Of a DNA stretch of 64,000 nt, positions 46,146 to 56,165 are shown piece by piece (the first letter of the stretch is position 1; each line of letters starts with the position of its first letter). The notes under the pieces were generated by a model, which was not told the origin of the DNA, ran no database searches, and worked only from the letters and a program-made list of their open reading frames with translations. Made by a program: the position numbers and the translations under genes. This DNA comes from Roridomyces roridus (lineage: Eukaryota > Basidiomycota > Agaricomycetes > Agaricales > Mycenaceae). The DNA lies in the NCBI GenBank assembly GCA_029378245.1, contig JARKIF010000004.1:2480001-2544000 (forward strand), in the 5' to 3' direction.

Positions 46146-46262
46146 AAACTGCCGCAGCTGCGAGCAAAGCGTGACACTGCGGTAGTGTGACATCAGTGCG
46201 GCACCACGCGGTTCAGTGCGGTAGCTGCTGCGGCAAAAGTGCGGCAGTGCGGCAGTTTCTGT
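46146..46262. repeat. TGCGGCA-rich repeat copy B with inverted ends
   Basis: Begins AAACTGCCGCAGCTGCG and ends GTGCGGCAGTGCGGCAGTTT, so the terminal 11 bases form an inverted repeat. It contains GCGTGACACTGCGGTAGTGT, shared with copy A. Confidence 0.65.
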
Positions 46263-46439
46263 AAGCCCGTTCATGGAAGCGGCTCCGCAAAACACAAAGA
46301 TGTGTGGATCCTGCGATATGAGCATCCTTCATGATACCAAGTAGGCATACCTGGTACGTACACGCACGGTGCTAGTTCGAATCTGGATCGGGTGCTAACA
46401 GTTGTTCGATTTTCTTTGTTTTTGGTAATGAGGGTCGAT

Positions 46440-47150
46440 CAGTGCGGCGGTGCAAAGACTTCGTTCGCGAGCCTCTCGTACTGGGTTTGCGTAGGAACCA
46501 CCGGGCGCAAGCGAATTCTAATTGGTGAGAGGCTGGTAGAAGGTGAAATAAAAAGGCGTCACAACCGATAGTCCGAAACTCGGCCGACCCCAACCAAGTG
46601 CGCGCATGGGAAGAGCACTCGAGAACAGGATTATTGGGGGTACTTAATCTCACCCGTAGATCAACAAAAGACTGGAGGTCAAACAATGCCGAAGAACTGG
46701 TGCCAAATGCATATGCCGAAGAACTAGTGCCAGGACCGACCAGTTACAGAAACTGCTCTTTTCAATTTCAAATGGGACAAAGTCCACGAACTCGTCGATG
46801 CCGACCCGAGACGTAGGCCAAATGCAGCAAAAAGAGAGCGCAACCAATGGTCATGTTTATGAGCATGACCCCGAATCGAACAGGGTCAGCCCAGGTTGCC
46901 TTTCAATTAATTCAATCCCACTGAGGGTTGAGGCGTATGTGCTGGAAGTCTTCCAAAGCGCTACTTGTCTCGAGCAAAATAGTCGCTCGAATACTTCGAG
47001 TCCACGAATGGCGGCGGTCGTATGAACGGTCCAGTAAAAATAGGGAATCAAACCGTTTATGAGCACGAACCCGAATCGAACGGGATTGCACTCCGTAGGC
47101 TTCGTCTCTAAAAGCTGCAAATCGGAGCCGGCTTCGTCAAGACTCAAGAA
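46440..47150 (-). repeat. Dispersed tRNA-derived (SINE-like) repeat, copy 1
   Basis: This block and 53640-54360 share long stretches, including TTATTGGGGGTACTTAATCT, CAGTTACAGAAACTGCTC and CCGAATCGAACAGGGTCAGC. Minus-strand T-arm motifs (CCCTGTTCGATTCGGGG and similar) occur near 46870 and 47065. Confidence 0.7.
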
Positions 47151-47180
47151 ACGTATTCAAGGTGCCGAGGTCCTATTTAT

Positions 47181-47721
47181 TTACACAAGGAACTCGCTGG
47201 AGTACTTTGAATCAACAAACTCTTTCATACTAACAATCTTCTCGCCGCGGAATCTGAATGTGAGCATGTATTCGTTGGTGTAGTGTTTTCCTCCTTGTTT
47301 GGAGATGCCGTCGGATTGGACCTGCTCCAGTCTCAGCGATGGAATGGAATGGAGAGAGGGAAGGGAAGGGAAGAGGACGGAGACAGACGTGGAAGACGAT
47401 AGAGTCCTGGCCTTGAATCATATCAAGTGGCGGGAGGAACTGGTGGATGAATCGGACATGGGTACGGGGTAAGATGAAGTAGTAACTACACACCTCGAAT
47501 CGCTCGAATCCCGACCAAGCGAGCTCGAAGAGCTCCAGCATCTCCCCCTTATTCCGCAAGCGATTCGCCGGTGGGGCTAGAGTCGCTGGACGGTATTCGT
47601 GCGTGAAGTCGGCCGCGAGGAGGTCTGCGAGCGCGACCCAGTCGACGGGGGAGGTGTTGATCATGAGGTGATGGAGGAATGCATGTGTGGCTGCGAGCTG
47701 CGCATCTGACTCCGAGTGCAT
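47181..47721 (-). CDS. SnoaL-like / NTF2-fold protein
   Basis: Small cytosolic alpha+beta-barrel protein of 139 aa; exons 47721-47494, 47439-47389 and 47321-47181 (420 nt). It starts MHSESDAQLAATHAFLHHLM and has WVALADLLAADFTHEYRPAT, ELFELAWSGFERFE, a mid-strand QDSIVFH and a terminal TNEYMLTFRFRGEKIVSMKE followed by FVDSKYSSEFL. The predicted pattern fits the SnoaL/NTF2 fold, whose members act as cyclases, isomerases or ligand-binding proteins. No specific catalytic residue can be assigned. The introns, 54 and 67 nt, have standard GT-AG ends. Confidence 0.75.
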
Positions 47722-47869
47722 GTTGGTTATGTAGCTATTAGTTTGGGGTGGAGGGTGGGGTATTTGAAGCTCTTTTTGGTGCCGTAGACGCGTATTCCGC
47801 TGAGAAGATCAGTCAGCATTTTGAAGGACTTCCAGACGCCTCTGACTACTCACGACATTTTCGTTCTCG

Positions 47870-48008
47870 GACTGATCCTCCTCGTCAAGGATAAAGTTAC
47901 CCCTCCGCGCGAGGCGCTCTTTGAATTCTTTCAACGTCACGCACTAGGAATCCTAGAATCGGTCTTCCTCGGAACGAAGGGGTGCAACTACTCATCTCGG
48001 ATGTGATT
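47870..48008 (+). pseudogene. Decayed fragment of a Kre9/Knh1-like gene
   Basis: The DNA CCTCGTCAAGGATAAAG...CTCCGCG here matches exon 2 of the intact gene at 48966-48995. The following frame-shifted part (ATCCTAGAATCGGTCTTCCTC) aligns weakly with exon 3. No signal peptide or later exons remain. Confidence 0.6.
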
Positions 48009-48615
48009 GCTGATGGGTCTCACTCTCGGGTGACCGGCAGCAAGCGTGAATCAAGTTTGAACCTGACTACGTATTTATAAGCTTGCTTCCATTTCCGATT
48101 TTCCGACGCGCTGTCGGAGTTAAATCTATGTGCAATATTTGGAGCTCCGGAAATGACACTCTTCTTCAAGTTTGCGGGGACTGAATGCCGCCGCCGTAGG
48201 CTGGAACGCTTAGCCCAAATTTACCATCCAATCGCAGTTTCTAGGTTCGCCGCGTCTTTCGAACTAGTAATTAGCGAAGTGGACACCCGATCTCGGCCTT
48301 TGACGGTCGACTAGAGCCTCTTGATTCGAGTTCGGACGCCGCCGTTGCCGCCCGCCCTACGTATCCAGACCTTGCGATGATTCAAGGAATCGTGTGCTGA
48401 GAGTTGGACGCTCCTCAACCTGGAGACTGGGACGCAGGTGCAGAGGAAATCAGATCAACGGCTGGTATGGCCAGAAATGCAAGTAAAATCGCCTTCACTG
48501 GCTCACCCGCAGCAGCTGGAGCTGTCAAATTGCTATCAAGACCCCGCTCCGGCAGCGGGGGATGCTCCATAGGCATTACTAAAATTCAACCACGGCATAA
48601 CTTTCCCGGAAATGC
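48009..48615. other. Intergenic, no recognised gene
   Basis: Nothing beyond short ORFs, apart from promoter sequence at its right end. Confidence 0.4.
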
Positions 48616-48623
48616 TATAAAAG
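48616..48623 (+). promoter_or_regulatory. TATA box of the Kre9/Knh1-like gene
   Basis: TATAAAAG, 86 bp upstream of the ATG at 48702. Confidence 0.65.
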
Positions 48624-48701
48624 CAGCTCGTACCAACTCACCATTTTCCAATCCACTCTTGGACCCTTCTTCCGAGCCTCAACTCAATCGACCTTTCTAC
48701 A

Positions 48702-49276
48702 ATGAAGTTCACCGCCGTCTTCGCTTCTCTCCTCGTTGCTGCCCTCAGCGCCGCTGCTAATCCCCTCGAGGCCCGCGACGTCTTCGATCCCCCCGTCACC
48801 TCCCCGACCGCTGGGACCGTCTGGGTTTCGGGGCAGACGCAGACTGTCACTTGGTGGATTTTCTTTCCCTCTTTCTCACAGCGATTGAAATGGACTGACT
48901 GATATGTACCCACAGGGACACCTCCAACCCGCCGAAAGACATCACTAACGCCGTCGGCAAGTTGGTCCTCGTCAAGGATAAAGTCACCACTCCGCGTGCG
49001 TCCCACTCATTTCATCTTTATATTATGAGTCCCTGACTACGCAACTGACATCCTATGCAGTCATCCTTGCCGAAAACTTCAGTATCCTTCTGGGGAGCAT
49101 CGAAGTCACCGTCCCGCTCGTCGTCGAGGGCAGCGACTATCAGATTGATTGTGCGTTTGGTGTTCACAGTGCTCTATGACATGCTGGCGGCTGAGCTGAC
49201 GGGATTAACAGTGTTCGGTGATTCGGGCAACTTGAGCCCGGTGTTCACCATTACGGGCTCTGGGGCTTCCTTCTAA
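48702..49276 (+). CDS. Small secreted Kre9/Knh1-like protein
   Basis: Secreted 128-aa protein; exons 48702-48853, 48916-48995, 49061-49150 and 49212-49276 (387 nt). The signal peptide is MKFTAVFASLLVAALSAAA, followed by NPLEARDV. The mature part is one immunoglobulin-like domain of the yeast Kre9/Knh1 N-terminal type: VTSPTAGTVWVSGQTQTVTW, GKLVLVKDK, NFSILLGSIEVTVPLVVEGS and LFGDSGNLSPVFTITG. Members of this family are abundant small cell-surface or secreted proteins of mushrooms. Unlike many relatives, it lacks a Ser/Thr-rich stalk and GPI tail. A decayed partial copy lies 0.8 kb upstream. Confidence 0.8.
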
Positions 49277-50012
49277 ATGGAAGGTGTAACGAAAGGCAAC
49301 AAGTTCGGGTGAATCTGGGGCCTGAGGTCAAACATGGTCTCTGTTTTCTTACCCTGACCTGTGCTTTTACATCCATAAATGTTTTCCGCGATTATTTCCA
49401 TTTTTTGGAGGCAAAGCTCCACGCGTCTTGCACATGGACTCAACATCATTGATGGCACATGACCGTGGATTGATCATACGCGGATCAAACGCCACGTTCT
49501 TCAGACTCCCTCTCATCAACCTCTCATCTTGATTCCAGCCTTGACGGAACTGGGACGCTCATGCCTCTTTCGAATGCTGGAAAACTCAGCATCTGCGCCC
49601 CCCATTCGATCCAAAGCGGAGGTGTCATGACTGATCGGGCGCGCCGCTGCCGCGCCATGGGTAGTATCCCGATGTCTTTGATTTCTCGAGCTCGGGCGAT
49701 CGGTTCTTGGTATTTTCGTCATGGCCTCAGCTTTCCACTTGCCCGGCGTAGCCTTGTACCCAAGTGAACCGATGCCGTCGCCCGCCTCATATCGCCGCAA
49801 CGGGGATCTGTCGGCCCAGGTCACGTTCCCGAGATATCCCAGACCTTTTCCCATTGCAAATATAGAACCGGCGGCTTGTGGCCAATGGAACGACTCCCGA
49901 CATTCGGCAAGCAGCGTCAACTTTAGCCCGCTGGTGGGTTCGTCCATCCCTAATGACCGAAGCCGACAAGTTCAGGCAGCGTCAGTACCGTTCCTCGGCG
50001 GACGTCTTGTGG
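49277..50012. other. Intergenic, no recognised gene
   Basis: Nothing beyond short ORFs on both strands. Confidence 0.4.
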
Positions 50013-50020
50013 TATAAAAG
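50013..50020 (+). promoter_or_regulatory. TATA box of the NRPS-like pseudogene
   Basis: TATAAAAG, 87 bp upstream of the ATG at 50100. Its retention suggests recent loss of function. Confidence 0.6.
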
Positions 50021-50099
50021 AGCTCACGAGCGACAGTCAAGGGCACTCAACAACTACTCAACCAACTCAGCCTAACCCAAGAACCAATAATCAATCAGA

Positions 50100-53000
50100 A
50101 TGTCCAGCATACTCCCCCCTCTCGACTGCACTCTCAGCCTCGGCGAGATAATCGATTTCCACATTTCTCACAACAACCGCGGTGCTGCGTTCTCGTTCGC
50201 AGACGCCCAGGGCAACATCACCGATATCAGTCACGTTGAATTCGCTAGAGCGGCCCACCGCGTCGCCCACATCCTCCGGCCTCAACGTCTGGGTCCGGAA
50301 GGACAGGTGCTGGCGATAATTGCACTGACGGATTCCTTGATCTATCAGACACTCGTCGCTGGCTGCATCAAGGCTGGTATCGTGGTAAGTTTTATTCCGG
50401 GATTCATCGCATACCTCTCTTGACCCCATTCTCAAGCCCTTCCCCATCTCAAACCGCAACTCATCCTGCATCTCCTGGAAACCACCAAATCACATCGTCT
50501 GTTGATCACCAAGGCGTCGCTGGGGCCTCTGAACGACGCCATTTCTGTGGACCTCGCAGCGCTGAGCGTTCCCTACGATCTTTCCGTCGGAGAGATCCCG
50601 CTCTTAGGGCAGCTTTACCCACATCTTGGAGATGAATCCCCCTCAGACGAGTTCATCCCGTACCCCAGTCCCGCCACACGGACGCCTTTGGACACAGTTG
50701 CAATGTATCTGCACTCCAGCGGTAAGTAAACCAGTCCTCTTGTTCTTTGCCTTCTAAAAAGTACTCCCAGGCAGCACCGGCTTCCCCAAATCGATCCCAG
50801 AAACACATCGTACGCTCCTCCACTACGCTGCCATGGGTAAGCTCCATCGGTCCCTTCGACTCATAATCCGTTTAAACCAATTCCCAGACGCCGTCTTTGA
50901 ATCCCGGGAGCTTGCAACCCGCCAAGACGTCGGTGCCCTCCCCTCCTTCCACGCCCTCGCAATGGTCGAACAATTCATCTTCCCCGTCCTCGCTGGTGGA
51001 ACCGCATGCATTTATCCGCCCACTTCCCTCTCTACACCGATGGAGTACCGTATCCCTATCGTCCCGACCGCGGAGAACGCCATCGAGAACGCACGACGAA
51101 TCCCCGTACATCCGCGGCGCTATTATGTTTGGACGCGAGCGCAACCAGATTGGTGTGCTCATCGAGCCTCACCCACAGCAGAAGGTTGATCCGTCGGACG
51201 AGAAGCAGCTGGCTGAATTCCGGAATCTGATTTGGTGAGCTGTTTGGAGGGAGTGTATATACGATGCTAACAAATAATCAGGCCAATAATCCAGGAAGCC
51301 AACGAGAATGCGCCTTCCTTTGCGCGGATTTACAAGGAGATGATCTTGGTTACACAGCCCAACAAGCCTATGGTGCGTGCACCGAAAGGCACAGTAATCA
51401 AGAAGGCGACTTGGGCCCTGTATAACGCGGAGATTGACGCCATGTGGGTATTGTTGTTCTCACCTGATTTATAGCTGACTTCTTTCCAGATACAACACGA
51501 TTGAAGCCAGCAGCAACGCCGGAAGCGACGTCGAGCCACCAGTATCGTGGACTCAGAAAGACCTCGAACCCTGGTTGATGAAGCACGCGAGCCAACTTGC
51601 GGACCGCCCCATCCGCGCCGCCGACGATCTCTTTGACCAGGGCTTTGATAGTTTGAACGCGACTTTCCTGCGCCACCGGATCGTCGGCGCGCTGAGGAAC
51701 TCGAACTTCAAGGAGGCGGTTGCCAAGATCCCGCAGAATATTGCCTACTCGCATCCGTCAATTCAGGACCTGACAACCGCGATTGTGCAGCTGGTGCGAG
51801 GCGGGGACTCAGCTGCCTCGGAGTCCGACTCTATCGACGATCACAAAGCAGCCGTGGAGGCCATGATCACAAAGTACAGCCAGGGATTTGACGTACCCCT
51901 TCTACCCAGTGCCACGACGCCTCGCTCTTCCGATGCGGTGGTCCTTCTGACTGGCACGACAGGAGCGTTGGGGTCGCATCTTCTTGCAATGCTACTGGAA
52001 TCTGCGTCGGTTCAGCGCGTCTATGCTTTCAACAGGCGAGGACGCACACCCATCTCCGAGCGGCAGCACGATGCCTTTGTCGATCGGGGCCTGAATACGG
52101 AGCTTCTCTCCTCTGGGAAGCTTATATACCTTGAGGGAGACACGGCCAAGGTTGATCTATCACTACCGGCTGACGTCCTGACAGAGGTAAGTTCTCGTTG
52201 TGCGCCCGAAATTAGTCACTCATTTTTCGCCAGCTTCGCGACACGATAAACGTCATAATCCACAATGCCTGGATGCTCGACTTCAACAAGAAGCTTTCCT
52301 CATTCGAGTCGCATATCAAGGGAACGCGCAACCTCATCGATTTGGCGCGCTCCTCCCCGAACGCTGTCCGTTTTCTATTTACGTCTTCCATTGCCTCGGC
52401 ACAAGCACTGCATTCCCATGCCTCCTCGGCAGAGGGTCTGCCGAGGCGCCTCGGCAGACCCAGACTGGGGGAGAGTCTGCCCCGACTTGGGCACGTCTGC
52501 CCGGGTCTGCCATGATCTGCCTCAGTCCCCGCGGGTCTGCCTCAATCGGGTGGGCTTGTATTAGGTCTGCCACACACTCTCAGTAGAGGCTGGGTGTAAG
52601 TACGTTATTGCTCGACCAATGACAAGCATCATGCCACATCTCGCGGTGTCAAACTGTCAAAACCACGGCAATTCTTTACGACGGCCCAGTCCCGAGCCGG
52701 TCCACGGTCAAAGGGGCCCACGGATCGCTGTGAGGAACGGGATTTGCATATTGTGCCATGCAGGCGTGAACGAGGCGCGAAGCGCAGGGCGAGATGGAAG
52801 AGAGAAGAAACAGAGGGAATATTGCCGTCCATTGTCGACGGTGACTCACACTGGGCAACGGTCATCAAGTTTTAATCGTTTAAGCTTTGACCATCTCGCT
52901 GGCAACGCTACATAAATAGACAGGCAGTGTATAATTACCGCCAACCCGACGCCCGACCCTGCCCGCCTGGGGGGCAGACTTGAGGGGAATTGGGCAGAGG

Positions 53001-53266
53001 GGACCTCGACCCACCTCGGGAGACCTCGGCACACCTCGGCCAACTTTGGTTGGGCAGACCTCGCTTAGGGACCTCGACCCAACTCCGGCAGACCTCGACC
53101 CACCTCGGCAGACCTCGGCATACCTCAGCAGAGGTCTGCCGAGGGGGGTCGGGAATGCAGTGAAGGTTGGGATCAGTCTCTTGGTCCCTTCCCCGAGGAG
53201 TTGCAGCTCGACGCGAGTGTTGCTGTTGGCAACGGGTACGGCGAAGGTAAATACGCATCTGAACGG
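50100..53266 (+). pseudogene. NRPS-like adenylate-forming reductase (A-T-R), broken by deletion, frameshift and MITE
   Basis: Remnant of an adenylating carboxylate reductase related to fungal aryl-acid and amino-adipate reductases. Adenylation domain: MSSILPPLDCTLSLGEIIDF start, VPFPISNRNS, core loop LHSSGGSTGFPKSIPETHR, and VEQFIFPVLAGGTACIYPP. After TAENAIENARR the sequence jumps to SPYIRGAIMFGRERNQIGVL, so most of the adenylation core, including the acyl-AMP motifs, is missing and the frame changes. Carrier domain: DLFDQGFDSLNATFLRHRI with the phosphopantetheine Ser. Reductase: VVLLTGTTGALGSHLLAMLL (NADPH loop) and FNRRGRTPISERQ. A one-base frameshift follows SNRNS (about 50460). A 757-bp transposon interrupts SSIASAQ|GWDQSL. 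The coding match stops after GKYASER, leaving the reductase C-terminal part missing. Confidence 0.85.
52406..53162. mobile_element. CACTG-ended MITE inside the reductase gene, 757 bp, TSD AAG
   Basis: Ends are CACTGCATTCCC (52406-52417) and its exact reverse complement GGGAATGCAGTG (53151-53162), flanked by 3-bp duplications AAG (52403-52405 and 53163-53165). CACT-starting termini with 3-bp duplications fit the CACTA (CMC/EnSpm) superfamily. The inside carries many CCTCGGCAGACC-like subterminal repeats in both orientations. No transposase is encoded. Removing the element plus one AAG restores the host frame exactly. Confidence 0.9.
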
Positions 53267-53639
53267 GTAGGTCTTTTCCACTCGAATTCAATCTCAATTT
53301 TGAACTATAATGTTGCTTTATTTTCCGTAATGGGAGGGCAAGCTCGAGGGCAGCAAGCTTGGTCCAGTACCGAAATACCAAGACCTGCAATTCAGCAGAA
53401 GCGAGGACCACATCTGAACCACGGGCAGTCACCAAACGAAAGACTGGTTCAATTGACGATGCATTCTACATGTTACAATGAATGTGTATTAGACCTGGGG
53501 GATGGACAACAGGCTCGTTGAATGAGGCGACGATGAAGGACTTCGGGCTCAAGCTTCTCGTGCACTACTCCGACAAATTCCACCGCGTGCTGTGGTGCAC
53601 CCGACCAAGGCTGTCCGGTCTGCTGTACAGCTGGGCAGG
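53267..53639. other. Region past the broken reductase gene
   Basis: No further reductase exon found; joins the dispersed SINE-like repeat at its right end. Confidence 0.5.
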
Positions 53640-54360
53640 ACTGAGCGCTCCTGTGAGACAGTTCTGCACTGGGTTTGCTTGGGAACCACCAGGCGCACGC
53701 GAATTCAAATTGAAGGTGAGAGACTAGGTAGAAGGTGAAATAAAAAGGGGTCGCAATCAATCTTTCGCAACTCAGCCAACCCGAATCGAACGGGATTCTA
53801 CCCAGCGAGCTCAGTGCGAAGCGCACTCGGGAACAGGGTTATTGGGGGTACTTAATCTCATCCGTAGATCAACAAAAGGACTGAAGGTCGAACAGTGCCG
53901 AAGACCTATTTAGTGCCGAGGACCGACCAGTTACAGAAACTGCTCTTTTCAATTTCGAATGGTGCAGAGTCCACAAACTCGTCGATGCTAACCCGAGACG
54001 TAGGCCAAATACAGCACAAAGAGAGCGGACCCATGATTAATGAGCATGGCTCCGAATCGAACAGGGTCAGCCCAGGTCGCATTTCAACTAGGGAATCGCA
54101 CTGTGGAGGTTGAGTGTCGCTGAGCACCTGGCAAGAATGAATAGTAACGGCAATCAAGTTGAACGGATGTGCTTCAGGTCTCGAAGAGTCACTTCTCTCG
54201 AGCAAAATACTCACTCGGATGGTTGGGCCAGGTCCAACAAAAATGGGCTATAGCCGAGGACCTTATAGAGCACGAACCCTGAGCCGAACGGGATTGCACC
54301 CCGCAAGCTGCGTCTCAAACGCACATATTGAGAGCGGGTTGTTCATTATAGCTCATACTG
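53640..54360 (-). repeat. Dispersed tRNA-derived (SINE-like) repeat, copy 2
   Basis: Second copy of the 46440-47150 family. T-arm/B-box motifs on the minus strand lie near 53789, 54055 and 54285. The order of shared blocks is the same as in copy 1. Confidence 0.7.
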
Positions 54361-54798
54361 GTGGCCAGACAAATCTGAAGAGAATTCGTCAACACTGCAT
54401 TCCGCCGGGGTGTAGGCACAGGGTTTGCCTATGGGGATAGGCACAGGTAGGCAAACTCACCTGGTTTTCACGTTAATCTGGCCTCTGAGGGGCTGAAAGA
54501 GCTGGTGACCTTGTTCTGGAGGTCCGCCAACCGCTCGAATTTATCCAGGGTTCGGTTGAATCGAGTTTACAGCAAGCTAAATCTCACGGCCGTCAATTTC
54601 GGCGCTGCCAGCGGATTTAAGGCTCAGCGGCACACCGGCGCGATTTATGTGATTTATTTTGGACTCTCGGCTATGGGTGATCATGGCAACCAACAGGCGA
54701 CACAGTGTTCCGCCCCAGAGCTTGTGAATAGGTTGTAGTGAGCACGAGAAAGGCGGGGAGACCAGAAAAGGAGGGTCATGTAGGCACAGCGTAGGCAG

Positions 54799-56024
54799 TA
54801 GTGTGTAGGGCTGGGCACCGTACCGTAACGGACACGGCCGTAGAAATTACGGCCGTTTTCGCACACGGCCGTAACATCACGGGCCGTAAATTGGCAGCAG
54901 ATATTGCTGACGGTACGGTACGGTGCCGTATCCGGCCGTATTTCCGTAACCCGGCCGTAAACTGATGGTCAATGCTTTCTCTGATTTACTGCGTAAAAAT
55001 TGTTATTGAACGGTACGTTCATCAATTCCTACAGTCCAACTCACTCCTTCCATTCATAGCTACCCTTCCTAGCACAAAACATGGGCTGGGAATATCTGCC
55101 ACCATCAATTGAAGTGGATAGTCCCTTGATGCGTTGATGGCGGCTGCCGTAACATCAACGATGCCCGCCGCAGCTCCCGCAAGCCCGCCCACACAAAGGG
55201 GAAGCCATCTCTGCACTTTCAAACCCTGTTGACATGACTTGGTGAGAGAATTCCGACACAAATCTACCGCGCTGACAGTGTTCAGGATAGATTGCCGAGG
55301 ATTCCCGTATTACGGCCGTACCGGCCGTATTCATACGGGAAATACGGCACACGGCCGTGTTGAGCACGGGCCGTGCAGACCACACTACCAGGGGCCACGG
55401 CACGGCACCGTCTCCGTATTACGGAGCCGTATTCCGTAGGGTACGGTTACGGTGCCCAGCCCTAGTAGTGTGGCGTGAAATAGGTTGCCGGTCTAGTTGA
55501 CGGGGGTAATTTACCTCGGCCCGCGTAGCGGGCCTAGTTGACCCTATTTGACCGTGTAAAAGACAGTAAAACAGAAGGGGTCCGGGGCAGAGCCCCGGGA
55601 GAAAATTTGAGCTATTTTACCCAGTCAAACAGTGAAAATGGCCTATTTTACCCGTCAAATAACCACCTCTGCAGTCAAATAGCCACTCCCGAGTTCCAAC
55701 TGCTCATTCCCGCGTGACATCAGCGGTTCGGGTCAACATCGGGTGGACACCAATTACCGGCATCACAGTCCCGAAGCCAGCCGGGGACCTTTTGGGGAGG
55801 CAGACACAAGGAAGACCTCAGATAGCGTCAGACACCATTTTTACACCAGGATTATCGACCCCAAGGGACCACAAAACTTGCACAAAACCCTCCACAAGCC
55901 TGGTCAATTTGACCGTAATTTACACCCCATTTTCAGGCCCTCGGCCGACCTCGGTAAATTAGCTGCTAATTTACCCGGTTAATTTGCAGATGTAAATTTC
56001 AGAGACCTATTTCCCGCCACACTA
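54799..56024. mobile_element. Nested hAT-type element (B) inside C, TSD GTAGGCAG
   Basis: Right end, read as reverse complement, is TAGTGTGGCGGGAAATAGGT. The left end TAGTGTGGCGTGAAATAGGT is interrupted after seven bases by element A and resumes at 55465. Exact 8-bp duplications GTAGGCAG lie at 54791-54798 and 56025-56032. This makes sense only if A inserted into B's terminus. Net length without A and its duplication is about 559 bp. Confidence 0.88.
54806..55464. mobile_element. Innermost hAT-type MITE (A), 659 bp, TSD GTAGTGTG
   Basis: Left end TAGGGCTGGGCACCGTACC and right end, read as reverse complement, TAGGGCTGGGCACCGTAACC form an inverted repeat. Exact 8-bp duplications GTAGTGTG lie at 54798-54805 and 55465-55472. 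Subterminal CGGCCGTA and CGTAACGG repeats in both orientations are abundant. No transposase is encoded. Confidence 0.92.
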
Positions 56025-56165
56025 GTAGGCAGAGGGTAGGCTCAGCTAGGCACAGTTTTGGTTTTCGGGCCTAGGCACAGCCGAAATTGATGTGCCTAGT
56101 GGGGCAGGCACATGTCGGCACAGCTAGAAATAGCTCTGCCTACACGGTCGCGGAATGCAGTGCAA

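Larger units (their letters stand above)
54393..56162. mobile_element. Outer CACTG-ended element (C), TSD CAA
   Basis: Left end CACTGCATTCCG (54393-54404) and right end CGGAATGCAGTG (56151-56162) are exact inverted copies, with a 3-bp CAA on each side (54390-54392 and 56163-56165). Inside each end TGTAGGCASAG continues the inverted match. The same 5'-CACTGCATTCC end occurs in the element at 52406, so both belong to one CACTA-like family. About 544 bp remain after removing nested element B. No transposase is present. Confidence 0.88.

Noticed and set aside
55465..56024. Separate MITE beginning at 55466 with TAGTGTGG
   Set aside because: Its left flank does not match the right flank GTAGGCAG. 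The matching duplication lies at 54791-54798, which shows the left terminus is interrupted by element A.
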